From Prodigiosinella aquatilis (GTDB lineage: Bacteria > Pseudomonadota > Gammaproteobacteria > Enterobacterales > Enterobacteriaceae): 64,000 bases of DNA. The stretch is taken from assembly GCA_030388725.1 (NCBI GenBank), contig CP128857.1, forward strand, positions 4,526,001 through 4,590,000, given 5' to 3'. Position 1 is the first letter of the stretch. Every line of letters starts with the position of its first letter. Positions 1-8,203 of the stretch are shown here, piece by piece. Position numbers and translations under genes: made by a program. Below the pieces are notes generated by a model. That model was not told the DNA's origin. It ran no database searches and worked only from the letters and a program-made list of their open reading frames with translations.

Positions 1-154
1 TGTCACGCCGTGTGTAATACACCCTGTAGCCAGCCAGTATGGATGCGCATCTCACTGATGCCTTGCCCTACAGGTTCACAATCACCAAAGTTACCCTGTT
101 CAGCAGAACGCAGACGTTCCAAGATCCGCACCTTCCCTTTGGCATCTTTCAACA
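1..154 (-). pseudogene. RelE/HigB-like toxin remnant
   Basis: Read on the minus strand, this stretch encodes the middle of a RelE/ParE/HigB-type (phage-derived 'addiction killer') toxin. The pieces KDAKGKVRILERL, GNFGDCEPVGQG and SEMRIHTG are typical of the family. After SEMRIHTG the frame breaks near position 30; the next frame gives YRVYYTRR, the usual continuation, so there is an indel. The upstream part of the gene is missing: at position 155 the reading frame runs into a piece of IS66 transposase sequence. Antitoxin and gene end would lie left of the window. It is a fragment in any case; the family assignment is by motif only. Confidence 0.6.
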
Positions 155-226
155 GTTCACCCTGGAAGGCTTCGCTTTTACGCCCGAAGCGCCACTGGCG
201 TAAAAGCGAAGCCTTCCAGGGTGAAC
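155..226. repeat. 30-bp perfect inverted repeat with 12-nt loop (fold-back junction)
   Basis: Positions 155-184 and 197-226 are exact reverse complements, separated by 12 nt. Both arms carry the same piece of IS66 tnpC (encoding R-K-S-E-A-F-Q-G-E), once on each strand. The minus-strand copy retains the natural upstream residues (Q-W-R-F-G), and the plus-strand copy leads into the rest of tnpC. This looks like a template-switch or inversion junction, not a regulatory hairpin. Confidence 0.9.
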
Positions 227-1563
227 AGCGCGGACTGTTCGATGAAGATATCGAGGCTGATGCCGCCGATATTGAACAACAGTTGGCCACGTTATTACCC
301 GAACCTAAAGCCGACAAACCCGCCGTGCCCAAACGCCGACCGCTGCCGCCGGAACTACCACGCCAGGATATTCACCTTGCCCCCGCATCCGATAGCTGCC
401 CGGACTGTGGCCATGCCCTGCGCTTTATCCGTGATGAAATCAGCGAAAGGTTGGAATATGTGCCGGCGCGTTTTATCGTGCATCGCCATATCCGCCCACA
501 GTTCAGCTGTGAACACTGCGACACCGTGGTCAGCGCGCCACTACCGGCGCAGCTGATCGAAAAAGGCCAGCCCGGCCCAGGGTTGCTGGCGCAGGTGGTC
601 AGCGCCAAATGCCTCGATCATCTGCCGCTCTATCGCCAACAGGTTATCTATCAACGCAGCGGTGTTGATATCCCGCGCAGTACGCTGGCGGGTTGGTTCG
701 GCGCAGTGGGCGCGGCGCTCAAACCGCTGGCCGAGCGCCTGCATCACGACCTGCTGCAACATCCGGTGCTGCAAGCCGATGAAACCACGCTCTCTATCCT
801 CGACCCTGGCAAAGGCAAAACTCAACGCGGTTATCTCTGGGCCTATGTGACTACCCACAGTGCCGAGCAGGCGATAGTGCTGTATGACTGTCAGCCGGGG
901 CGCAGTGGTCAATATGCGCGCGACATCCTTGATGGTTGGCGCGGTACCCTGGTAGTAGATGGTTACGCCGGTTACCAGGCCTTGTTCGACAGCGGCCAGG
1001 CCCTGGACGCGGGCTGTTGGGCGCACGCCCGACGAAAGTTCTTTGAACTGTTTACCATCAATAAAAGCCCGGTGGCCAAACTGGCCCTCGACAGCATCCG
1101 TGAGTTGTACCAACTTGAGCGTAAAATCAAACAGCGTCCGGCGGATAAAAAACGCCAATGGCGACAGCGGTATGCCAAACCTCGACTGAAGGTCTTCCAT
1201 CAGTGGCTCATGTTGCAACAGCCGCAGGCCGCGCCTAACTCCGCACTGCGCAAAGCGTTGGACTATATCCTGAAACGCTGGTCGGCCTTACTGCGCTATC
1301 TGGATGACGGCCGAGTACCCATAGATAATAACCGCGCAGAAAATGTCATGCGCCCGGTAGCCGTGGGAAGAAAAAACTGGATGTTCGCCGGGTCGTTGCG
1401 CGCTGGGCAACGTATGGCCGCTATCCTGAGCCTGCTGGAAACCGCTAAACTCAACGGCCACGATCCTTATATCTGGCTGCGTGACGTATTAACGCGCCTC
1501 CCCACTTGGCCCAATAACAGAATAGCCGAGCTGTTGCCCTACGCCGAAAATAGCTTCAACTGA
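197..1563 (+). pseudogene. tnpC: IS66-family transposase TnpC, 5'-truncated
   Basis: DDE transposase of the IS66 family. The conserved body is present: a zinc-finger-like Cys pair (CPDCG and CEHC), the catalytic motifs LQADET, VVDGYAGY and DNNRAENVMRP, and the C-terminal segment ending in a stop at 1563. The normal N-terminal region of about 70-80 residues, with its leucine-rich coiled coil, is missing. The open frame continues upstream to an ATG at position 10, but that part is antisense to the toxin remnant and is chimeric. About 40 bp after the stop lies the right terminal repeat of the element. Probably inactive because of the lost N-terminus and the disordered tnpA/tnpB. Confidence 0.85.
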
Positions 1564-1601
1564 TACTGGTCAGTCTATAACATTATTTTATCCGCACAAC
1601 G

Positions 1602-1621
1602 TGAGTTCACCGACCCCTTAC
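1602..1621 (-). repeat. IS66 terminal inverted repeat (tnpC end)
   Basis: Read on the minus strand it begins GTAAGGGGTCGGTGAACTC, matching 16 of 20 positions of the opposite-end repeat at 2118-2137. It marks the end of the tnpC half. The truncated tnpB begins immediately beyond it, so the tnpB break coincides with a transposon end. Confidence 0.75.
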
Positions 1622-1756
1622 GTTGCAGAAGACAAAAGCGGCTTCCCCTTGCCAGGGTTGGTGCAGGTGGTCGGTAATATATTGCGTCAGGGTATCAATC
1701 CCCCGACGCATATCGACGGGCTCTCGCGCCAGCCAGATATGCTGCGGCGTTAGCAT
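1607..1756 (-). pseudogene. tnpB: IS66 accessory protein TnpB, 3'-truncated
   Basis: N-terminal half of IS66 TnpB (IS66 Orf2), starting MLTPQHIWLAREPVDMRRG and continuing to FVFCN, where the family normally reads FVFCNRRR and goes on for another 60-70 residues. Here it hits the terminal repeat of the oppositely oriented tnpC half and stops after a few foreign codons. Its ATG overlaps the tnpA stop (ATGCTAA), the usual translational coupling in these elements. The fragment is about 50 residues, against roughly 115 for the family. Confidence 0.8.
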
Positions 1757-2052
1757 AGGGACAAGGCCTGCATCACGGCCCGCAACTGAGCGGGAAGGCA
1801 CCTGACCGAACAGCCGTTGGGGAGGTTGAGCGTCACGGTGTCGGCGTCATTATTCTCAGGCAGAACCCGGCGAGCTGGAATGAAGGCGGCGGGAACGGTC
1901 ACGGTAGCGTCATTGCGATGATGTTTGAGCCAATAATAAAAGGTGGCAGGGTTCAAATCGTGTTGCTGACAATAGTGCTGTTTGGTTAATCCACTCTGTT
2001 GCCAGGCATCGAGATGCTGTTGTCGCTCACTGTGAGAATACCGTTTTGCCAT
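1750..2052 (-). CDS. tnpA: IS66 accessory protein TnpA
   Basis: 100-residue IS66 TnpA. The N-terminal helix-turn-helix reads YSHSERQQHLDAWQQSGLTK followed by CQQHDLNPATFYYWLKHHR, typical of the small DNA-binding protein encoded first in IS66 elements. It appears complete, with start at 2052 downstream of the terminal repeat at 2137. It lies on the strand opposite to tnpC, although the three genes normally share one strand, so the element has been internally inverted or two copies have been fused. Confidence 0.85.
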   Translation of the reverse strand: MAKRYSHSERQQHLDAWQQSGLTKQHYCQQHDLNPATFYYWLKHHRNDATVTVPAAFIPARRVLPENNDADTVTLNLPNGCSVRCLPAQLRAVMQALSLC

Positions 2053-2117
2053 ATTTCACCTCCGATTCGTTGTATTGAATGAGGGAAGCATGTGGCAGCA
2101 GAGTTTTGTTAACAATA

Positions 2118-2137
2118 CGAGTTCGCCGGACGCTTAC
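2118..2137 (-). repeat. IS66 left terminal inverted repeat
   Basis: On the minus strand the element starts GTAAGCGTCCGGCGAACTCG, with the 5'-GTAAG start typical of IS66 elements and similarity to the copy at 1602-1621. It directly abuts the 3' end of the neighbouring ATPase gene (stop at 2141), so the IS sits right at that gene's end. Confidence 0.75.
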
Positions 2138-2140
2138 GTT

Positions 2141-4303
2141 TTAGTTCTTTATTTTTGCCATCTTTTTATAATGTGCGGAATAACCCGTATGCTCGAATAC
2201 TAATCTAAGCCCCTCTTTGAAATCATTATAGTTAAATTCCTTGAAGTCAAAAATGTTCTGTCCTAATGAGTGTGATTCTCTGTTTATGTAGCGAATAAAG
2301 GACTGAAATCGTGGTTTTTTTAACTCCGGTTTTTGAGTAACGTTGCTTAAATCTGCTTTTTGTACAAAATTAAAAAAGTATTCAATTATATTCCTCATGC
2401 AGTTAGCAATTAAGGCCGGGGGTTGTTTGTCATCATTGATTACTGACCAGTAAGACTGGTAGTCATTCTGTATTTCATCGTACCTCATTAAGCTAATTGA
2501 ACTGCCATTGGAGTTTTTAGAAAGTCTAAATAAATTTTGAGTTTCTTTTCTTCTTTCATGGTTTGCATCAGCAAGTTCATAGAAAAAATACAGACTGTGA
2601 GATAAAACAAATACCTGCTCTATTTCATCAGAGTTAAAGAAGTCATTTTTTATCAGTTGGCCAATGTTATAGACAAAAATATGTGATAAGCTTGATACAG
2701 GGTCATCGATTATTGCTATTTTTCTCGTTTTACCCTCGGTAGCGATTCTTTTTCCTCTGAATAGTTCTCTAAAATATAAAAGGCTGATAATCATTTTTTC
2801 GCCTTCACTTAATGATGAGAATATTTTAGAATTAGACTCATTGCGTACTATGCGATAAAGAGCATCTTCATATTTTTCGATATAAAAATCAGTGATTCCA
2901 ATATCATTTAAACCTTGATTTATGTTGAATACTGCCTCATCTATATTTACGGTGGATTTCTGATATTCAATCCGCTCTTCATCTTTAGCCTTTATTATTT
3001 CTTCTTTTCCATCTTTTTCTGTGTTTTTTTGAATGATGATATTGTTTGCACTTTTTTTTATATCGTTGAAATTTAAAATTGTTTGATCATACTCATGCCT
3101 TAATATCTGCCAGAACGATATCTTTATTTTTTCTAACTCATCTTTTGCATTGTCTATTTTGGAGTTATGTGTGGTTATTTCAGCATTCACTAATTCCACT
3201 AGTGAATTGATGTTATCAACAGAGTTAGATATATCAGTCAGAGTTACCGGATTACTGGGGTTTATTACTTTCTGCTTTATTAGTTCCAGGTTGTTCTCTG
3301 TATCTTTGCTTAATTGGTTATAATGGTCGCTTAATTTAATTATATAATTGGCAGACAGTTTGCATTCTTTATAAGTATCCAGTAAAGGAATGCTGTCAAT
3401 CAATGACTTATATTTAGTCTGAATGGAGTTCATTTTTTCCACACTATTTTGATACGTCTCATCGAAATAATTACGAATATGCTGAACCAAGTTTTCAGTT
3501 ATAGTTTGAGATTGACAAAATGGACACTGGGAGTCTCCTGTTTGTTCTAAGTATTTTAGCCCTTCATTTACCCAATCTGAGTTCTGAAGCTTACTTATAA
3601 GATATGAGACGGGACTGTCTGTACTTCCCACAATGATATCTTGAAGCAATTCCACTTCATCGAATGATAATTCAATGGTGTCAATTTTCTCTAACATGCT
3701 GTATTTAATTGCTGTCTCGCCATCAACCGCACTTGCTTCTTCTTTTAGGTTAGAGATGTTTTTTGATGGCTTAGGATTAGGTAAAGGAATCGAGCAAAGA
3801 TGGTTAAATAATGATTCTTTACTTCCCATTTTTCCTGACAAACAAAATTCAAGGACCCTATCACCACCTGAATAGTTAGTTTTAATTTCCCATGTTTTAT
3901 TTTGAGCTTTGTTTTTTGCATCAGAAATAGTGGTTTTTTGTGCTGTAATTTCATTTTCAATTTCACGTTTTTCATCAGATAATTTTATTATTTCTAATGT
4001 AAGGCTCTCAACCTTTTCTTTTGCTTCTTTATTTTCTTTGGATAAACTAAATATTCCATTTAGAGAATCCTTTGCATAAAAGTTATCCAGAATGAATTTC
4101 TGATTGTAGACAAGGACTTCATCATACTCACCTGAGTGAGAGCAATGCTGATATTTTTTATTCTCTATGTCATAGAAATAATTGGAGAGAGTGCTTTTAC
4201 CTGTTCCATTTAAACCATAAATAATATTTACTTTTTTATCAGTATTTAACTCTGATTTTGATTTGTAACTTGCAACTTCATTTAGCACTATATTGTTTAT
4301 CAT
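2141..4303 (-). CDS. RloC/PrrC-like ABC-type ATPase, candidate anticodon nuclease
   Basis: 720-residue AAA_13-class P-loop protein. Visible parts: Walker A GLNGTGKST (30-38), a Q-loop-like YNQKF, a long charged coiled-coil region, a CPFC zinc-hook motif (Cys260, Cys263), a second coiled coil, the ABC signature LSEGEK, Walker B IAIIDDP and a switch His (VLSHS). The C-terminal domain has Arg637-x3-Glu641 and His678, an arrangement close to the Arg-Glu-His triad of the tRNA anticodon nucleases PrrC and RloC. RloC also has the zinc hook. In that family the ATPase controls a suicidal tRNA-cutting activity used against phage. No hsd genes are adjacent, which fits RloC better than PrrC. AT-rich compared with the flanking core, and next to an integrase. 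The ATPase class is certain; the nuclease role is inferred. Confidence 0.7.
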   Translation of the reverse strand: MINNIVLNEVASYKSKSELNTDKKVNIIYGLNGTGKSTLSNYFYDIENKKYQHCSHSGEYDEVLVYNQKFILDNFYAKDSLNGIFSLSKENKEAKEKVESLTLEIIKLSDEKREIENEITAQKTTISDAKNKAQNKTWEIKTNYSGGDRVLEFCLSGKMGSKESLFNHLCSIPLPNPKPSKNISNLKEEASAVDGETAIKYSMLEKIDTIELSFDEVELLQDIIVGSTDSPVSYLISKLQNSDWVNEGLKYLEQTGDSQCPFCQSQTITENLVQHIRNYFDETYQNSVEKMNSIQTKYKSLIDSIPLLDTYKECKLSANYIIKLSDHYNQLSKDTENNLELIKQKVINPSNPVTLTDISNSVDNINSLVELVNAEITTHNSKIDNAKDELEKIKISFWQILRHEYDQTILNFNDIKKSANNIIIQKNTEKDGKEEIIKAKDEERIEYQKSTVNIDEAVFNINQGLNDIGITDFYIEKYEDALYRIVRNESNSKIFSSLSEGEKMIISLLYFRELFRGKRIATEGKTRKIAIIDDPVSSLSHIFVYNIGQLIKNDFFNSDEIEQVFVLSHSLYFFYELADANHERRKETQNLFRLSKNSNGSSISLMRYDEIQNDYQSYWSVINDDKQPPALIANCMRNIIEYFFNFVQKADLSNVTQKPELKKPRFQSFIRYINRESHSLGQNIFDFKEFNYNDFKEGLRLVFEHTGYSAHYKKMAKIKN

Positions 4304-4886
4304 GATTTGCCCTTTAGATGTTCGTGACTAAAGACCCAAGGTTGATAAAGTATCTCTTATGAGGGTTCTAAGCAAGTAAGAGAGTGATATTTTTCGACGT
4401 AGATACACAAGATATTACCCTGCTACTGCGGCGTCATATTCTCTTCATTGCAAGAGAGGGTGTCCGTTAATTGAAAGTGTGGTTTTTACTGTTTTCTATC
4501 TTTCATGTTAACCAATCATCATAAATTTTATTTTCCATTTTAGTTAGTCTGTTTTAATTTAAAGAATCTAAGGCGTATAGGATAAGCGTAAACTAATTTA
4601 TTCACCGAAAAGGTTGACGGCTCGGTTTGTATTTTGCATTCGGGTAGACCCAGTTTCATTCAAAAGTACGATCAGTAGCAGAGCCTTTATGCCACAAGTT
4701 TTCTAACTACCCTCAAAAAATAGGTATTAAAAGTGTGCCGACGAAGTTGCAAGGTCCGTTCCTCGCTCACAGCAGACGTGTTATTCATGGGCTTGTCCGC
4801 TCCGTGCCGAAGCGGACGTATAGTGGTTCTAGAAAAACGCTTATGTCGTATGACCAATTTGTGTCGCCCACTTCAAACAACCAAAA
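4304..4886. other. Intergenic, no gene recognised
   Basis: 583 bp between the start of the RloC-like gene and the end of the integrase gene, AT-rich on the left. It should hold the promoter of the RloC-like gene, but no convincing -35/-10 pair stands out. Short open frames here overlap the integrase 3' end antisense and show no family motifs. Confidence 0.5.
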
Positions 4887-6077
4887 TCATATATAATGCA
4901 AATTACCAACAAAATCCGCCCACTCTTGCATCATCTTCCGACGCTCATCCAAATACACCGCACGATTGTAACTCGCTCGTACCTTGTTACGCTCAGTATG
5001 AGCAAGCTGGCGTTCGATCACATCCGGGCGGTAGCCCATTTCATTTAAAATCGTTGATGCGGTAGCGCGAAAGCCGTGCGCGGAAAAACCGATGCTATCC
5101 TTGCCATTAAACCCCATACGCTCAAGCGCACGATTAAGGGTGGTCGCCGTCATGCAATCCTGTGGGTTACGATAATTTGGGAACAACCACCCACGTCCGC
5201 CAGTGTATGTCTGTAATTCCCGTAGCAGCACAATCGCCTGCGTTGATAACGGGACAATATGCTCTTCTCGCATCTTCATTCTTCCGGCAGGGATTCGCCA
5301 TTCAGCACCATCCAGATCAAATTCCCGCCATTCTGCTTTGCGAAGCTCAACAGTTCTGACAAACGTCAGTAACATCAATTTTAAGGCAATCACCGTGGTG
5401 CGATAGCCACCATAGCGATTCAGTGCCTGCATGAAATCCGCAATTTCAGTACGCGACAGAGGTTTATGATGCTCAACTTTAGGTCGGCGTATTGCGCCTT
5501 TGAGCGCAGCCGCCGGATCGCTATCTGCGCGAAGTGTTGCTACTGCGTAACGAAATATCGCAGAAGACCACTGCCTTATCAGCAAAGCAACCGTCTCCGC
5601 CCCCCGCCCTTCAATACGTTTGATGATCTCAAGCAGGTGGGCCGCTCTCACACTTTTGATTGGCAGCTTACCAATGACAGGAAATACATCGGCAGCTAAG
5701 AAGCGTTCTACCTGCCGTAAGTAGTAAGGTGTCCAGTCTGGTGACTTTTTATCGATCCACTCACGCGCAACAGCTTCGAACGTATTCGCGTTAGCACTGT
5801 GGCTCGCCATACGTTCTAACTGGCGCTGATGTGCTGGATGTATCGCCTGTTTGACCAAAGCTCTGGCTTTATCATGCTCAGCGCGGGCTTCGGCAAGGCT
5901 CAGTGTTGGATACTCTCCCAGAGCAAATACGTTTTCTTTTCCTGCAATACGGTATCGGTAACGCCACAGTTTTGAACCTGACGGGCGAACCTCCAGATAC
6001 AGGCCACCACCATCAGCCAGCTTGATCGGTTTATTGGTCGATTTGGTACTACGAATTTTTGCATCAGTCAGCGGCAT
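4887..6077 (-). CDS. P4-type tyrosine integrase
   Basis: 396-residue phage/island integrase. The N-terminal DUF4102 arm-binding domain reads LADGGGLYLEVRPSGSKLWR, followed by a SAM-like core-binding domain and the catalytic domain. Visible active-site residues are Arg in FVRTVELRKAEW, Lys in RMKMREEHIVPLS, HGFR (His-x-x-Arg), His in QLAHTERN and Tyr in RASYNRA. It appears complete and intact. Such integrases drive site-specific insertion of genomic islands, usually at tRNA genes, but no tRNA is visible here, so the attachment site is unresolved. Its promoter region carries repeated GATACCCGCA boxes. It probably mobilised the segment with the RloC-like gene. Confidence 0.9.
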   Translation of the reverse strand: MPLTDAKIRSTKSTNKPIKLADGGGLYLEVRPSGSKLWRYRYRIAGKENVFALGEYPTLSLAEARAEHDKARALVKQAIHPAHQRQLERMASHSANANTFEAVAREWIDKKSPDWTPYYLRQVERFLAADVFPVIGKLPIKSVRAAHLLEIIKRIEGRGAETVALLIRQWSSAIFRYAVATLRADSDPAAALKGAIRRPKVEHHKPLSRTEIADFMQALNRYGGYRTTVIALKLMLLTFVRTVELRKAEWREFDLDGAEWRIPAGRMKMREEHIVPLSTQAIVLLRELQTYTGGRGWLFPNYRNPQDCMTATTLNRALERMGFNGKDSIGFSAHGFRATASTILNEMGYRPDVIERQLAHTERNKVRASYNRAVYLDERRKMMQEWADFVGNLHYI

Positions 6078-6080
6078 ACA

Positions 6081-6124
6081 ATTGCGGGTATCAGATAAAC
6101 GATACCCGCAAAGATACCCGCAAT
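6081..6124. promoter_or_regulatory. Repeated GATACCCGCA boxes upstream of integrase
   Basis: Three copies of a decamer: TGCGGGTATC at 6083-6092 (inverted) and GATACCCGCA at 6101-6110 and 6113-6122 (direct). They lie just upstream of the integrase start. Plausible arm-type integrase or excisionase binding sites, or an autoregulatory operator. Confidence 0.5.
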
Positions 6125-6738
6125 TTTCGTGGATAACAATGGACTATCTCACCCACCAATGAACGGTAATTAACTGTAATTTAATGAGATTGAACCAAAA
6201 CATGGAGGGCAATAAACGCCAATGGACTTCGATGGCAGTTATCAATTAGTAGCAGCATATCAAACCTAAATTATTGATAAATATCGAAAATATAACTTTG
6301 CTTGTGAGACTCGCAATAGTACCCACCATTTTTTCTGATACTTTTCTAATTAAGCGGATCTAACGCAGGCCATTGTACCCGCATCTACTAGCAAAGGGGT
6401 GACAGCAATTGATGTCATCAACGCTTGATTGTTGATAGCCACAAAGCATGGTAGGAAGGCAGGAACAGTATAAAACATACGCCAGAACGCCCGTCATACA
6501 TCGAGATACTGCCACATCAACCTCCTGCACTTAGAACAGACCATAAAGGCTTTCGTGGGTTCCATGTTAGGCAGAGCACATGTGTTGCAATAGAAGAGTG
6601 GTAGCCAGAGGTAGCCAAAAGCAGGCTGTCGGGAAAATATGGCCTGAAATATTGAATACACCTGCCCGGTGGAATTTAATCCAACCGGAGGAATGTTATG
6701 ATAAACCGCAAAAAATCATCCGATCAACACGAGGCTTC
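6125..6738. other. Intergenic, no gene recognised
   Basis: About 610 bp between the integrase promoter boxes and the GNAT acetyltransferase. No tRNA, attachment core or family-level reading frame was recognised. The in-frame extension upstream of the acetyltransferase (from 6580) has no GNAT-like sequence and was not taken as coding. Confidence 0.4.
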
Positions 6739-7299
6739 ATGATCATCACCACTACGCCGCGACTTATCATTCGCGCATTTAATGACAAAGACGCGTCGGC
6801 GCTATTCGATTATCTATCTTCGCCACGCACACCCTGTTTTCATGATGAGAAACTCAGCACTTTCGCAGAGGCAAAAGAAGAGGTTAACAAAAGAGCTCAT
6901 GATGCCAGCCAGTTCGCCGTTTGCCTTAAGGAGACAGACAGGCTTATCGGCCATCTGTTTGCCAATAATAGTGAAGAGCCGGATCGGAATACCTGGAGTG
7001 TGGGCTGGCACTTTAACCAGCATTATGAAGGTCAGGGTTTTGCTACGGAATCCGTCGCGGGACTCTTTCATTATTTGTTTACTGAAAGAGAAGCCAGACG
7101 CCTGTATGCCTATGTTGAAGACTACAACCTGGCGTCGCAGAGACTTTGCACCCGCCTTCATATGCGCCAGGAAGGATGTTTTATGGAATTTGTCTCGTTT
7201 GTAGCGGAAGACGGCAATGAAAAATATGACAACACATTCGTCTACGCCCTGCTCAAAAAAGAGTGGCTGGTTGCCAGCCAGGTAGCTGAAGGGACGTAG
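6739..7299 (+). CDS. GNAT-family N-acetyltransferase (RimJ/RimL-like)
   Basis: 186-residue acetyltransferase starting MIITTTPRLIIR, the typical opening of RimJ/RimL-type GNATs (TPRLxxR). The acetyl-CoA loop region HYEGQGFATES is a variant of the usual Q/R-x-x-G-x-G/A motif. The C-terminal YAYVEDYNLASQRLCTRLHM matches the conserved (N-x-x-S)xx(L)x(k)xGF segment. The start at 6739 has GAGG 4 nt upstream, so it is preferred over the in-frame ATG at 6580. Substrate is unknown: a ribosomal protein, another amine, or a toxin/antibiotic amine. It stands alone between an intact and a ruined integrase, so it is probably cargo of an island. Confidence 0.75.
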   Translation: MIITTTPRLIIRAFNDKDASALFDYLSSPRTPCFHDEKLSTFAEAKEEVNKRAHDASQFAVCLKETDRLIGHLFANNSEEPDRNTWSVGWHFNQHYEGQGFATESVAGLFHYLFTEREARRLYAYVEDYNLASQRLCTRLHMRQEGCFMEFVSFVAEDGNEKYDNTFVYALLKKEWLVASQVAEGT

Positions 7300-7569
7300 C
7301 AGCCGACGCCTTTGCATCAGGCAAGGAATTAATATCCTGTAGTTGGCACTTTAAGCATTGGGTGAGAGGCGAAAGTAAACGAGGTTGGATTGGAATATCC
7401 GAGGAGTTAGCCAATGCCTGGCCGAAATCGGCAAACCCACGACTTACACAGGATTTACAGTATCAGCGCTAAGAGATGAATTCTGCGGACTGCATAGTGC
7501 CAACAGCGAGCTTTGGCAACACCGCAAACGTCTATAAGTCACCCTCTCCCTTGACTGAAATACACACCA
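7300..7569. other. Intergenic, possible degraded sequence
   Basis: 270 bp between the acetyltransferase and the integrase remnant. Short frames here (for example the one ending near 7460) are not recognisable as a known family. Probably eroded island sequence. Confidence 0.3.
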
Positions 7570-7806
7570 AACCACTGGCTAGATTATCTAGTTGTACTTC
7601 CTGAGTAATTCGTACACCGTTCTTCAATACGCCTGATAATGTCAAACAGATGTGCAGCCTTCACATGGCGAATCAATAATCTGCCGATAATAGTGGGAAA
7701 AATGCTGGCAACGAAAAAACGTTCAATCTGCCGTAAATAATATGGCGATCAGTCCGGCGCTTTTTTAGCGATCCATACTCGTGCAACTGATTCAAACATA
7801 CTGGTA
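7570..7806 (-). pseudogene. P4-type integrase remnant
   Basis: Minus-strand translation gives FESVARVWIAKKAPD, then a stop (TGA where the intact homolog has Trp), then SPYYLRQIERFF and IRHVKAAHLFDIIRRIE. This aligns with the core-binding domain of the intact integrase (about positions 5640-5800) but is clearly a diverged, independent copy. Both ends are missing, including the catalytic domain. It shows that a second related island once occupied this site. Confidence 0.8.
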
Positions 7807-8203
7807 TTCACACTGTTTATTTTTAACATGATAAAAGAGGGAATCATCATGCACTCGCCAGTAAAACCATCCAGACAAACCAATCGGAGTCACGATACTT
7901 AATACATAAAAATAATCACCATAAAAAATTAAAAAATAATTAATTATTAAAATAATATGCTTCAGTGCGTAGACATCCGACCAATAAAAGTGATGCCCAT
8001 CAAATCTCTGAAAATTAATATCAAAACACATAATGAAACATCGTTTTAATTATTGAATTGTTCCTTTTTTAAGCTAAAACTGTGTGTGGTTGGTCAGCAT
8101 ACTTCGGTTCTACTTACCTATTTCGTGCCGAAACAACCTACCTCAAGGGCATGTGGAACGATAAATGCCCGAAAATACCTTTGAAAAAATAGGAACACTA
8201 TTC
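7807..8203. other. Upstream region of the pectate lyase gene
   Basis: AT-rich 400 bp between the integrase remnant and the pel gene. It contains a KdgR-like box at 8031-8050 and should hold the pel promoter. Open frames here lack family features. Confidence 0.5.
8031..8050. promoter_or_regulatory. Candidate KdgR operator
   Basis: TAATGAAACATCGTTTTAAT resembles the KdgR consensus (AATGAAAC-N-TGTTTCATT-like palindrome) of soft-rot bacteria. KdgR represses pectinase genes until 2-keto-3-deoxygluconate accumulates. It lies 154 bp before the pel start codon, a plausible distance for these long pel promoters. Confidence 0.6.

Noticed and set aside
541..1218. 225-codon frame antisense to IS66 tnpC
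   Set aside because: Shadow frame opposite a well-conserved transposase in GC-rich DNA; no family features.
8165..8203. Longer N-terminus for the pectate lyase
   Set aside because: It would put 13 hydrophilic residues before the signal peptide and has no ribosome-binding site, whereas ATG 8204 has AGGA.
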